Part shown: positions 17,585-25,879 of the stretch, piece by piece
How positions within the stretch are numbered: the stretch's first letter is position 1
Layout: each line of letters opens with the position of its first letter
Source: an uncultured Bacteroidales bacterium
GTDB lineage: Bacteria > Bacteroidota > Bacteroidia > Bacteroidales > Paludibacteraceae
Assembly: GCA_944321895.1 (NCBI GenBank)
Contig: CALUNA010000001.1
Span: 124,001 to 188,000, forward strand
Reading direction: 5' to 3'
DNA length: 64,000 nt
Position numbers and translations under genes: made by a program
The notes under the pieces: generated by a model
The model's database searches: none
Told to the model about the DNA's origin: nothing
What the model saw: only the letters and a program-made list of their open reading frames with translations

Positions 17585-18331
17585 TTAGAAATCAATGGTC
17601 AGTTCATTTTCTTTTTTGGGCAAATCACTTTCCGGTGTCAGTTCTTTTTCGCCACGTCGATAATAGTAGATTAGTCCGTATTCCTTGCACTTGCAAAGTT
17701 TTTCATAGGGTTTGCAATCCTTGAAGCGTTCTTCCACCTGATTCCAGATGTCCAGGATAATGGCATCGGCTTTTTCCCGCAGGCTGTTCAATTCTTCCCA
17801 ATTGCGGGCTGTTGCGTTTTGATGGAATTTTTGGGTTGCCTGATATTCCTTGAAAATTTCGTAGTGTACCTTGACCTTGGCAATGGTAGGGTTGTAGATA
17901 GGTAATCCACCGCGCCGCAAGCGTTCGTTTTCTCCATCAATAATGCATTTTCCCCATTTCAGCAAGGCTGCTTCCGTTGATAAATCTGGCACAACATGTA
18001 CATTTGGATCCATGTTGTAGAGTTCTTTGTATTCCTTTTTTATGTCTCCGCGAATAACAGCCAGGTTAAATACTTGTATGAAATGGGATATGTACATATG
18101 TGCTTTTCCCATGATGTGCTTGTACCGCCTGTTTGAGGCAACCTGGTTTTCCAGTGTCTGTTGGTATTGTTGCAAATGTTTTTCAAAGACAATCAGGAAG
18201 CTTTTGGCCTCGTTAATGGTTTTGAACGATATGATTTGTTCCGTGAAACTTGTTTCGTTCGATTTCTTTATGGCTCCGCTCAGTGCCCTGACGCGGGCTT
18301 GGTCTGTATTTGGAAGGCGGCGATAAGGCAT
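17585..18331 (-). CDS. DUF6261 family protein
   Basis: This 248-residue cytosolic, mostly helical protein opens MPYRRLPNTDQARVRAL, an N-terminus that I recognise from a common Bacteroidota-only family of unknown function (DUF6261). Conserved features present are KAHMYISHFIQVFNLAVIRG near residue 75 and KWGKCIIDGE near 125. There is no signal peptide, metal site or nucleotide motif. A -7 box upstream suggests its own promoter, overlapping the 3' end of the polyprenyl synthase region. I cannot assign a function. Confidence 0.8.
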   Translation of the reverse strand: MPYRRLPNTDQARVRALSGAIKKSNETSFTEQIISFKTINEAKSFLIVFEKHLQQYQQTLENQVASNRRYKHIMGKAHMYISHFIQVFNLAVIRGDIKKEYKELYNMDPNVHVVPDLSTEAALLKWGKCIIDGENERLRRGGLPIYNPTIAKVKVHYEIFKEYQATQKFHQNATARNWEELNSLREKADAIILDIWNQVEERFKDCKPYEKLCKCKEYGLIYYYRRGEKELTPESDLPKKENELTIDF

Positions 18332-18359
18332 GGCAACTCGATTTTAGGTTTATTGCCTG

Positions 18360-18367
18360 CAAATATA
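18360..18367 (-). promoter_or_regulatory. -7 box for the DUF6261 gene
   Basis: Minus-strand TATATTTG lies at 18367-18360, in the 43-base gap after the polyprenyl synthase stop. The leader would be about 25 bases. Confidence 0.5.
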
Positions 18368-18374
18368 GGAAAAA

Positions 18375-19346
18375 TTATTCATTCCGCAACATCAATCTTT
18401 GCGCTAAAGCTCTCAATTCTTGTTTTTTATCTTCTATTAGACTGATTCTGTTGAGGTTTGCGACTGCTTTTTGGAAATAAAAATCCATGGCTTCTTCGCA
18501 TTTTCCGCCTGTTTGCAGCATGTTATATATTCCCGTGACTGCTGAAATTTTTGCCTTATCGTCGGTAGTGTTGTTCAGCCAGTACTCCAATTCCTTCCGG
18601 GTTTCCGGCCCGGCATCGTTCAGGGCTGAAATAAGCATGTATGTTTTTTTGTTGCACAGAATGTCGCCTCCGATTGCCTTTCCGAACGTTTTCTCATTGC
18701 CGTACACATCCAGGTAATCATCTTTCAGCTGGAAGGCCAGCCCGATGTTGATGCCGAACTGATACAGTTCTTCAATATCGGCTTTGGGAGCATCGGCAAG
18801 GCCGGCACCAACCTGCAGGGCCATGCCCAGCAGTACAGCCGTTTTCAGGCGGATCATTTCCATGTACTCCGGTACACTCACGGTTTGCCGTTTTTCAAAT
18901 TCCATGTCGTATTGTTGTCCTTCGCAGATTTCACAGGCTGTTTTCGAAAAAATATCCAGTGTCGCCTTCAAATGCCGTTCGGGCACCTGCGCCAACAATT
19001 TGTAGGCTTCTATCAACATGGTGTCTCCCGACAGGATTGCCGTGTTGTCGTTCCATTTCATGTGCACGGTCGGTTTGCCCCGGCGAATGGGAGCCTTGTC
19101 CATGATGTCATCGTGCAGCAATGTGAAATTGTGAAAGACTTCCAGTGCAAGAGCTGCCGGAGCGGCTTCTTTCAGGTTGCCGCCGAACATGTCATTGGCC
19201 AATAAGACCAAAGCCGGACGGATACGTTTGCCGCCCAAGGCAAGAATATAACCGATGGGTTCATACAGTCCGACCGGTTGCCGGTTCCAATCCAGTTTTT
19301 CCAGTTCGCCGGTCAGGAACGCCTGTATTTCTGCAAAAGTTTTCAT
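18375..19346 (-). CDS. Polyprenyl diphosphate synthase (trans-isoprenyl, ispA/idsA type)
   Basis: The enzyme condenses isopentenyl diphosphate with allylic diphosphates to make C15-C20 or longer prenyl chains for quinones or lipid carriers. Both aspartate-rich motifs are intact: LLHDDIMD with Asp79, Asp80 and Asp83, followed by RRGKPT; and QLKDDYLD near residue 218. GGKRIRP near 38 binds IPP. Product length cannot be read safely from sequence, so I give no gene symbol. Its ATG overlaps the ddl stop (ATGA), so it is co-translated with ddl. Confidence 0.92.
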   Translation of the reverse strand: MKTFAEIQAFLTGELEKLDWNRQPVGLYEPIGYILALGGKRIRPALVLLANDMFGGNLKEAAPAALALEVFHNFTLLHDDIMDKAPIRRGKPTVHMKWNDNTAILSGDTMLIEAYKLLAQVPERHLKATLDIFSKTACEICEGQQYDMEFEKRQTVSVPEYMEMIRLKTAVLLGMALQVGAGLADAPKADIEELYQFGINIGLAFQLKDDYLDVYGNEKTFGKAIGGDILCNKKTYMLISALNDAGPETRKELEYWLNNTTDDKAKISAVTGIYNMLQTGGKCEEAMDFYFQKAVANLNRISLIEDKKQELRALAQRLMLRNE

Positions 19347-20326
19347 GAGTTTCCTATGTTGTTTTCTATGATATCAGTCAATACATCTTTTATATCCAAT
19401 CCGGCTGCGCGTATTTGTTGTGGAATAAAACTGGTTGCCGTCATTCCGGGCGTTGTATTGATTTCCAGCAGGTTGATGACCTCGCCCGCCGTTATGATGT
19501 AATCAATCCGGATAATTCCTTTGCAACCCAGAATGTCATAGATATGTGATGTCAGTTGCTGCACGCGCTTTGTCAGGTCTTCGGAAATGCGGGCAGGTGT
19601 GATTTCCTGCACCTGTCCGTTATATTTCGCATCGTAATCGAAAAATTCATTTGCCGAAACAACTTCGGTTATCGGAAAAACCGTTGTTTTAGCAGCTGTT
19701 TTATAAACACCGCATGTGATTTCCGTGCCGGGCATATAGGCTTCCAGAATAACTTCGTCGCCTTCGGCAAAAGCGGCGGCAATGGCCGGCTGGATCTGTT
19801 CCGCCGTTTTTGCCTTGGTGACTCCGAAACTGCTGCCGCCTACGTTGCTTTTGACAAAACAGGGTAGGCCAATGCGTTCAATAACTTCCTTTTCATCAAT
19901 GTGCTGTCCTTTCCGGAGCAGGATGGCATCCGCAACGCGTACACCAAAGTTGCTGAGATAGCGGTTGCAGGCAAATTTGTTGAATGTCAGTGCTGCGGCC
20001 AGGACACCGCAACAGGAATAAGGAATCCGCAACATGTCAAAATAGCCTTGTAACAATCCGTTTTCGCCGGGTGTGCCGTGTATGGTAATGTATGCAAAAT
20101 CAAATCTTGTCTTTACACCATTCCATGTAAAGGAAAAGTCGTTCTTGTCAACCGGGCAGGTCTCGGTGTCGGAAACGCGGGCATTCCAGTCCGTTCCGTG
20201 CAAGGTTACTATGGTTACATTGTATTTTTCCTTATCGATGAACGAGTATAATCCGGCAGCGCTCCGAAGCGACACTTCATACTCGGAGGAATTTCCGCCG
20301 GCAACAAGAGCAATGTTTTTTCTCAT
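19343..20326 (-). CDS. ddl: D-alanine--D-alanine ligase
   Basis: The enzyme joins two D-Ala residues with ATP to make the dipeptide that MurF adds to the peptidoglycan precursor. The 327-residue ATP-grasp protein shows GNSSEYEVSLRSA near residue 10, the ATP-lid region FVKSNVGGSSFGV near 153, and the C-terminal metal/substrate motif LLEINTTPGMT near 290. It is the first gene of a two-gene operon with the polyprenyl synthase. murF lies 13 kb away, so these wall genes are not clustered. Confidence 0.95.
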   Translation of the reverse strand: MRKNIALVAGGNSSEYEVSLRSAAGLYSFIDKEKYNVTIVTLHGTDWNARVSDTETCPVDKNDFSFTWNGVKTRFDFAYITIHGTPGENGLLQGYFDMLRIPYSCCGVLAAALTFNKFACNRYLSNFGVRVADAILLRKGQHIDEKEVIERIGLPCFVKSNVGGSSFGVTKAKTAEQIQPAIAAAFAEGDEVILEAYMPGTEITCGVYKTAAKTTVFPITEVVSANEFFDYDAKYNGQVQEITPARISEDLTKRVQQLTSHIYDILGCKGIIRIDYIITAGEVINLLEINTTPGMTATSFIPQQIRAAGLDIKDVLTDIIENNIGNS

Positions 20327-20351
20327 TTTTCTGTAAATTTTATTTTGCCCG

Positions 20352-20384
20352 CAAAGGTAAGAAAAAAGGACAGATATTGTCCTT
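20352..20384 (-). promoter_or_regulatory. ddl promoter with overlapping palindrome
   Basis: Minus-strand -7 box TACCTTTG lies at 20359-20352. A perfect palindrome of two 7-base arms (AAGGACA and TGTCCTT, five-base spacer, 20366-20384) covers the spacer and -33 region, where a repressor would act. Confidence 0.45.
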
Positions 20385-20394
20385 CCGTAGAATA

Positions 20395-20426
20395 CAAAAA
20401 ACGGGTTGCACCGAAGTACAGCCCGT
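20395..20426 (-). terminator. Terminator of mdh
   Basis: On the minus strand, ACGGGCTG (20426-20419) and CAACCCGT (20408-20401) form an eight-base stem with one mismatch, followed by a T-run. Confidence 0.6.
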
Positions 20427-20448
20427 CAGTCTTTACCGGATCAATGGC

Positions 20449-21390
20449 TTAAAGCACGCCAAGTTCGGTCAATATGCCATTGGTTTTGCGAACGGCAGCT
20501 TCGCTGGCAGCCAGTTTGGCTTTTTCTTCTGCATTCAGTTCCAGCTCAACGATTCTTTCGATACCGTTTTTGCCAATGATAACCGGAACGCCGATCATAA
20601 TGTCGTTCATGCCGTATTCGCCTTCCAATGAAGCAGCGCAAACAACCATCTTCTTCTGGTCTTTGATGATGGATTCAACCAGGAACGATGTGGCTGCACC
20701 CGGAGCCATCCAAGCGGATGTACCAAGCAGTTTTGTCAAGGTTGCACCGCCAACCATTGTCGATTGGGCAACTTCTTCCAGTTTTTCAGCCGGCAACAAC
20801 TGGGTTACGGGAATACCTTTGTAAGTAGCCAGACGGGTCAGAGGAATCATGGTCGTGTCGCCGTGTCCGCCGATGACCAGACCTTCCACTTCGTTTGCAT
20901 TGCAATTCAAGGCCTGGCTCAGGAAATATTTGAAACGTGAGCTGTCCAACGCACCGCCCATACCGATAACACGGTTACGCGGCAAACCGAGTGATTTCAG
21001 TGTCAGATAAGCCATCGGGTCCATAGGGTTGGAAACGATAACCAGAATGGCATTCGGCGAGTATTTCAATACGTTTTCAGCTACGCTCTTAACGATACCG
21101 GCATTTACGCCGATCAATTCCTCGCGGGTCATGCCCGGTTTGCGGGGAAGACCGGAAGTGATTACGACAACATCGGAATCAGCTGTCTTGCTGTAATCGT
21201 TCGTTACACCTGTTACGACCGTATCAAAACCCATCAACTGGGCTGTCTGCATAATGTCCATTGCTTTACCTTCGGCAAGACCTTCCTTGATGTCGATCAA
21301 TACAACCTGGTTAGCTACTTCGTTCACTGCTAATACATTGGCGCACGTAGCACCTACGTTACCTGCACCTACAACTGTTACTTTTGACAT
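20449..21390 (-). CDS. mdh: Malate dehydrogenase (NAD, LDH-like type)
   Basis: The enzyme reduces oxaloacetate to malate with NADH, the step after PEP carboxykinase on the fermentative route to fumarate and succinate. In 313 residues it shows the Rossmann motif GAGNVGATCA near residue 8. The substrate loop LPRKPGMTRE near 82 has the arginine expected of malate rather than lactate enzymes. The catalytic His lies in GGHGDTTM near 177. It is monocistronic with its own promoter and terminator. Confidence 0.96.
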   Translation of the reverse strand: MSKVTVVGAGNVGATCANVLAVNEVANQVVLIDIKEGLAEGKAMDIMQTAQLMGFDTVVTGVTNDYSKTADSDVVVITSGLPRKPGMTREELIGVNAGIVKSVAENVLKYSPNAILVIVSNPMDPMAYLTLKSLGLPRNRVIGMGGALDSSRFKYFLSQALNCNANEVEGLVIGGHGDTTMIPLTRLATYKGIPVTQLLPAEKLEEVAQSTMVGGATLTKLLGTSAWMAPGAATSFLVESIIKDQKKMVVCAASLEGEYGMNDIMIGVPVIIGKNGIERIVELELNAEEKAKLAASEAAVRKTNGILTELGVL

Positions 21391-21442
21391 AATTGATATT
21401 TTTAGTTGGTTCTACTTCTAAAGAATTATCCTAAACGGACAG

Positions 21443-21450
21443 CAAAGATA
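21443..21450 (-). promoter_or_regulatory. -7 box of mdh
   Basis: Minus-strand TATCTTTG lies at 21450-21443. The leader to the ATG at 21390 is about 45 bases. I see nothing else in 21391-21584. Confidence 0.55.
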
Positions 21451-21584
21451 ATACTTTCTGTTCAATTAAGGAAAAATTTCTGTAATTAATTTTGGGAATA
21501 AACGATAAAAAAAGGTTATATGCGGCAGGGGTATGTATAAAAAGCTTCTGGTTTGGGGAATATTTTGAAAGTATGGTTGGAAAC

Positions 21585-21619
21585 AAAAAAGCGTCCGGCA
21601 AATTGTCGGACGCTTTTTT
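21585..21619 (-). terminator. Terminator of tRNA-Asn
   Basis: AAAAAAGCGTCCG and CGGACGCTTTTTT pair perfectly around a nine-base loop, one base beyond the tRNA 3' end. The symmetric A and T runs would allow use in both directions. Confidence 0.88.
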
Positions 21620-21620
21620 G

Positions 21621-21694
21621 CTCTCCCTCTTGGACTTGAACCAAGGACCCTCTGATTAACAGTCAGATGCTCTAACCAACTGAGCTAAGGAAGA
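21621..21694 (-). tRNA. tRNA-Asn (GTT)
   Basis: This is a complete 74-nt cloverleaf. The acceptor TCTTCCT pairs with AGGGAGA (one G-U). The D-stem is GCTC/GAGC. The anticodon stem TCTGA/TCAGA encloses loop CTGTTAA with anticodon GTT (plus-strand 21658-21660). The T-arm is CTTGG-TTCAAGT-CCAAG. The 3' CCA is not encoded and must be added after transcription. Confidence 0.96.
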
Positions 21695-21746
21695 ATTTTT
21701 TCTCGAATGCGAGGACAAAAGTAGATGTTTTCTCGGAAATATGCAA

Positions 21747-21754
21747 TATCTTTG
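21747..21754 (+). promoter_or_regulatory. -7 box of the PfkB kinase gene
   Basis: TATCTTTG lies at 21747-21754. The predicted start near 21760 is downstream of the ATG at 21725, which supports the ATG at 21776 as the real start. Confidence 0.55.
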
Positions 21755-21775
21755 CCGAAAAATAGTGATTTTTTT

Positions 21776-22747
21776 ATGAAAAAGATAATCGGTATAGGAA
21801 ATGCACTGACGGATATTTTATTTCAGGTTGACGATAACGCTCTGAAAATGTTCGATTTACCAAAAGGTAGCATGCAACTGGTGGATGCAGGGCTCTCGGC
21901 AGCCATACAAAAAACATTTTCATCAATCCCCAAATCGATGGTGGCCGGCGGCTCGGCATCGAACACGATAAACGGCATAGCCCGCTTGGGCGGAGAAACT
22001 GCTTTTATCGGAAAAGTAGGAAAAGATGAGATTGGCGCATTTTATACGGCCGACACGAAAAAAAACGGTGTCTATCCGCTGCTGTTGACCAGCGACACGC
22101 CATCAGGAAACTGCACAGTTCTGGTTTCGCCGGATGGCGAACGCACCATGTGCACCTATCTGGGCGCATCGTGCGAGCTGTCGGCCCGCGACCTGACACC
22201 GGATTTGTTCTCCGACTGTTTCATTTTCCACATAGAAGGCTATCTGGTCCAAAACACCGATTTAATCAGCAAAGCCGCACAAATGGCCAAGGCGGCAGGC
22301 GCACAAGTTTCCATCGACCTGGCCAGCTACAACGTGGTGGAAGAAAACCTGGATTTCCTGAAAAAATTGGTGAAGGAGCATATCGACATTGTCTTTGCCA
22401 ACGAGGAGGAAGCCAAGGCATTTACAGGGCTGGAGGCCCGCGAAGCACTTGACACGATTGCCGAACTTTGCAACATAGCCATTGTCAAAACCGGCAAACA
22501 CGGCTCCTACATAAAGCACAACGGACAGACCATACGCATTGCGTCCATTCCGGCGGAATGTATTGACTCGACCGGTGCCGGCGATTTGTATGCAGCCGGC
22601 TTTTTGTACGGGCTGTCCAAAAACTATGATTTGGAAAAATGCGGCAAACTGGGCTCGCTCGTTGCCGGAAAAACGGTGGAAATTGTCGGCCCTAAACTCT
22701 TGGATAGTACATGGAATGCCATCAAACTGCAAGAAAACGCATTATAA
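21776..22747 (+). CDS. PfkB-family sugar/nucleoside kinase (adenosine kinase-like)
   Basis: This 323-residue cytosolic ribokinase-fold kinase starts at ATG 21776 (MKKIIGIGNALTDIL), downstream of the promoter box. It has the N-terminal PfkB signature with GGSASNTINGIARLG near residue 58. The anion-hole/catalytic motif STGAGDLYAAGF near 263 carries the base Asp. Its overall pattern recalls adenosine kinase-like proteins common in this phylum, but the substrate is uncertain. The downstream plsC starts 11 bases after the stop, so the two are co-transcribed. Confidence 0.85.
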   Translation: MKKIIGIGNALTDILFQVDDNALKMFDLPKGSMQLVDAGLSAAIQKTFSSIPKSMVAGGSASNTINGIARLGGETAFIGKVGKDEIGAFYTADTKKNGVYPLLLTSDTPSGNCTVLVSPDGERTMCTYLGASCELSARDLTPDLFSDCFIFHIEGYLVQNTDLISKAAQMAKAAGAQVSIDLASYNVVEENLDFLKKLVKEHIDIVFANEEEAKAFTGLEAREALDTIAELCNIAIVKTGKHGSYIKHNGQTIRIASIPAECIDSTGAGDLYAAGFLYGLSKNYDLEKCGKLGSLVAGKTVEIVGPKLLDSTWNAIKLQENAL

Positions 22748-22758
22748 GAACCGGAGTT

Positions 22759-23484
22759 ATGGAAAAAGTGCTTTGGGGTATGTACCAATGGTTGGTTGCC
22801 TTTCCTGTTTTATTGATAATCACCATATTGACAGCAATATTGACTATTTTAATCACGCCTTTCGGTGCCAATACGGACGTGGCCTATTTCCCGGCCCGTT
22901 TCTGGAGTCGGATAATTTGTGCCTTGTTGTTTGTGAAAGTTGATGTTTCCGGTTTGGAACATATTGACAAAGAGCAGTCTTATGTGTTTGTGTGCAACCA
23001 TCAAAGCATGTTCGATGTGTTTGTCATATATGGTTGGTTACCGGTTTTTTTCAAATGGGTCATGAAAGCCGAATTGCGGCGAATTCCATTTGTCGGCAAG
23101 GCTTGTGAAGCCGCAGGACATATTTTTTTGAACCGGACAAACCCCAAAGGCATCCAACACAGTCTGGAAAATGCGGAACGGCAGTTGGTCAATGGCATCT
23201 CGGTGGTTATTTTTCCTGAAGGGACACGCACTTATGACGGTTCAGTGGGTCGATTCAAACGCGGTGCGTTTGTGATTGCCACGGATTTGAAGTTGCCGGT
23301 TATTCCCATTACCATTGATGGCGCCTTTGAGCGTTTGAAACGCAATTCCGCCAACATACACCCCGGCATCATCAGGGTGGTAATTCATCCTGCCGTACAA
23401 ATAGATGCCTATTTGCCGGACAAACAGCAGCAACTGGCGGATGATTGTCATGACATCGTGGTTTCCGGGATGAAGAAAGGATAG
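22759..23484 (+). CDS. plsC: 1-acyl-sn-glycerol-3-phosphate acyltransferase
   Basis: This membrane-bound acyltransferase makes phosphatidic acid in phospholipid synthesis. Hydrophobic N-terminal spans cover residues about 8-35. The catalytic NHxxxxD block is CNHQSMFDVF near 84. The glycerol-phosphate-binding motif is FPEGTRTYDG near 153. I start it at the ATG at 22759 (MEKVLWGMYQW) after the kinase stop; an in-frame ATG at 22711 lies inside the kinase gene. The stop faces the corA stop across one base. Confidence 0.9.
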   Translation: MEKVLWGMYQWLVAFPVLLIITILTAILTILITPFGANTDVAYFPARFWSRIICALLFVKVDVSGLEHIDKEQSYVFVCNHQSMFDVFVIYGWLPVFFKWVMKAELRRIPFVGKACEAAGHIFLNRTNPKGIQHSLENAERQLVNGISVVIFPEGTRTYDGSVGRFKRGAFVIATDLKLPVIPITIDGAFERLKRNSANIHPGIIRVVIHPAVQIDAYLPDKQQQLADDCHDIVVSGMKKG

Positions 23485-23485
23485 C

Positions 23486-24436
23486 TTACAGCCATTTTTT
23501 CCAACGGAACAACAGCAAAATGATTCCACAGAAGGCAATCATCAGGAAGACGGCAAACGGATAGCCGAACCGCCAGTGCAACTCAGGCATAATGTCGAAG
23601 TTCATTCCATACAGACCGGTTATCAAGGTCGGTGGCAGGAAGATGACGGTAACCACCGTAAAGATTTTGATGATTTTGTTCTGTTGCAGGTTTACAAGAC
23701 CGAGGAACGTGTCTTGCAGGTAGTCTAATCGGTCAAAACCGAAACGGGTGTATTCGAACAGCGAGTTTATGTCTTTCACAATCATGGTCAGGCGCGGCCG
23801 CAATTCTTCGGGGAAAAAATCGCATTTCAGCATGTTGCTCACCACACGCTGCTTGTCGATAATGTTCTGCCGGATAATCATGACTTTTTCCTGCAAGTCC
23901 TTGATTTGTATCAGGATATCTTCATCAATGCTGTCGCTGTTGGCATTCATGCTTTTGGACAGGTTGGTTATCAATTCGGTCGTATCTTCAATCATGTCGG
24001 CATCATATTCCACCCGTGTTTCGAGCAGCGAAACAAGTACGTGATAACCGCTTGGGAAACCTTTGGTGTTGACGAACATTTTCTTGACCGTTTCGTTGAA
24101 TGATTTCAGTTCTACATTGCGTACCGAAACGAGAATGCCATTTTTGACAATAAATGAAACGGGTTCTATCTGGAAACTGTCTAACAGGAAGTTTGAGTTG
24201 GCTACGATGCTGTCATCCGTTTGCATGTAACGGGAGCTCATTTCAATTTCTTCGATTTCATCATCTTCCTGAATGTAAATTTTCAGGAATTGTTCCAGCT
24301 CGCTTTCCACTTCGAGTGCTACATCGATCAAATCAATCCAAATGATGTCTTTTTTGTCTATTTTTTTCAGGATATCCAGACTTTTCGATATTTTGATTTT
24401 CGTTCCTTCCTGATAAAAGAGCCTGAGTTCTGCCAT
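23486..24436 (-). CDS. corA: CorA-family magnesium/divalent cation channel
   Basis: This pentameric inner-membrane channel has a large cytosolic N-terminal domain. Two C-terminal membrane helices cover residues about 250-312. The signature GMN is present in GLYGMNFDIMPEL near residue 273, at the pore mouth, and the C-terminus ends in basic RWKKWL as usual. Its start lies nine bases after the rsmA stop, so it is likely the second gene of an rsmA-corA operon. Confidence 0.93.
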   Translation of the reverse strand: MAELRLFYQEGTKIKISKSLDILKKIDKKDIIWIDLIDVALEVESELEQFLKIYIQEDDEIEEIEMSSRYMQTDDSIVANSNFLLDSFQIEPVSFIVKNGILVSVRNVELKSFNETVKKMFVNTKGFPSGYHVLVSLLETRVEYDADMIEDTTELITNLSKSMNANSDSIDEDILIQIKDLQEKVMIIRQNIIDKQRVVSNMLKCDFFPEELRPRLTMIVKDINSLFEYTRFGFDRLDYLQDTFLGLVNLQQNKIIKIFTVVTVIFLPPTLITGLYGMNFDIMPELHWRFGYPFAVFLMIAFCGIILLLFRWKKWL

Positions 24437-24445
24437 TTTCTTGTC

Positions 24446-25219
24446 CTATTTTCCGGTTGCTATTAAGTTTGTCAGTTCCACAAATTGCCGGACACCGAGT
24501 TGTTCGGGCCGCAAGTTGAAGATTTCATTCGCCAGAAGTTCCGTGTTGTTGTCAACGAGTGTTCTCAGCGAATTGCGCATGGTCTTGCGCCGTTGGTTGA
24601 AGGCTGTTTTCACTACTGTCCTGAACAATTTTTCATCGCAATCAAGCTGTTTTACATTGTTGCGGGTCAGGCGGATAACAGCCGACTTGACCTTGGGCGG
24701 AGGGTCAAAGACGTGCTCATGAACCGTGAAAAGATATTCTATGTCGTAATAGGCTTGTAAAAAGACGCTTAAAATACCATATGTCTTGTTTCCCGGCGGT
24801 GCGGCTATGCGTTCTGCCACTTCTTTCTGAATCATGCCGGACAAACAGGGAATCCGGTCTTTGTTGTCCAGAACCTTGAAAAATATCTGGCTGGAAATGT
24901 TGTAGGGAAAATTGCCGATTATGCAGAACTTGCCGGGGAACAATGCCTGCAAATCCATTTTCAGAAAATCGGCTTCTATCAGATGGAGCGTCGGGTAAAG
25001 TTGGCGCAGATAGGCCACCGATTCGCGGTCCAATTCCACACAAGTAAGGTCAATTTGCGGATTCTGGAGCAGGTATTGCGTAAGCACACCTGTCCCCGGC
25101 CCGATTTCAAGTACAGGCATCCGCCCGTCGAAAACCAGACTTCCGGCGATACGCTGAGCCACATCCAGATCTTTCAGAAAATGCTGGCCCAGAAATTTCT
25201 TGGCTCTTACTTGCATCAT
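24446..25219 (-). CDS. rsmA: 16S rRNA dimethyladenosine transferase
   Basis: The enzyme dimethylates two adjacent adenosines in the 3'-terminal helix of 16S rRNA during 30S assembly (KsgA). GQHFLKD near residue 10, SAM motif [10 protein letters not shown] near 36, and catalytic motif [11 protein letters not shown] near 103 are intact. The 257-residue length is standard. It is transcribed divergently from gtrA and upstream of corA. Confidence 0.95.
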   Translation of the reverse strand: MMQVRAKKFLGQHFLKDLDVAQRIAGSLVFDGRMPVLEIGPGTGVLTQYLLQNPQIDLTCVELDRESVAYLRQLYPTLHLIEADFLKMDLQALFPGKFCIIGNFPYNISSQIFFKVLDNKDRIPCLSGMIQKEVAERIAAPPGNKTYGILSVFLQAYYDIEYLFTVHEHVFDPPPKVKSAVIRLTRNNVKQLDCDEKLFRTVVKTAFNQRRKTMRNSLRTLVDNNTELLANEIFNLRPEQLGVRQFVELTNLIATGK

Positions 25220-25301
25220 GTTGGTGGTAATCGTCCGGCATTGTTTGTGTTTTTAGATAATAAAAAACTGCGATACGGCTGTTTTCCTTGACAGAAAACT
25301 C

Positions 25302-25335
25302 TTTGGAAAATTTATGACAAAAAAGCGTATCTTTG
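25302..25335 (+). promoter_or_regulatory. Promoter of the gtrA/flippase-like pair
   Basis: TTTG lies at 25302-25305 and -7 box TATCTTTG at 25328-25335, with a 22-base spacer. The leader to the ATG at 25394 is about 53 bases. Confidence 0.55.
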
Positions 25336-25393
25336 CAGCAATACTTTTTTTACGGCCACAAAAGTATCTATAAAAGTTGAAGAAAGCAAACTT

Positions 25394-25879
25394 ATGAGGA
25401 AGTTTTTTGAGTCGACAGCCCGTATAATCACTGCCATAATCGATTTTTTTTATCCTTTATGCAAGCAATGGTGCTCACCGCAATTTTTCCGCTATGGCGT
25501 GTGTGGTGTCGGCAACATGGTGTTGGATTGGGTGTTGTATTTCATCGTTTATAACTTTATCCTGCAACACCGCATGTTGCATTTGGGCTTCGTGACGCTC
25601 AGTTCGCATATTGCCACTTTGTGCATTGTTTTTCCAATTACCTTGTTTACAGGTTTTTATCTTTCCAAGTACGTTACATTTACCAATTCCAGCCTGCGCG
25701 GCAAGGTGCAATTATTGCGTTATGTCATGATTGTCCTTGTCAATTTGCTTGTCAATTATGCCGGGTTGAAACTGTTTGTGGACGTTTGCGGCATCTATCC
25801 GACGCCATCCAAGATGCTGATAACCATCATAACGGTCACTTTCAGCTATTTTGCACAAAAATATTTTACCTTCAAATGA
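25394..25879 (+). CDS. GtrA-family membrane protein
   Basis: This 161-residue protein has four membrane spans. The GtrA pattern FRYGVCGVGNMVLDWVLYF (span 1) begins near residue 33, and SKYVTFTNSS follows span 3. The last span ends in FAQKYFTFK, typical of the family. GtrA-like proteins are implicated in moving lipid-linked sugars across the inner membrane for surface glycans. Its stop overlaps the next start (ATGA), coupling it to another probable lipid/polymer transport protein. Confidence 0.87.
   Translation: MRKFFESTARIITAIIDFFYPLCKQWCSPQFFRYGVCGVGNMVLDWVLYFIVYNFILQHRMLHLGFVTLSSHIATLCIVFPITLFTGFYLSKYVTFTNSSLRGKVQLLRYVMIVLVNLLVNYAGLKLFVDVCGIYPTPSKMLITIITVTFSYFAQKYFTFK

Noticed and set aside
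25621..25875. Upstream extension of the flippase-like gene
   Set aside because: The extension lies inside gtrA in another frame; the ATG at 25876 overlaps the gtrA stop as expected for coupled genes.
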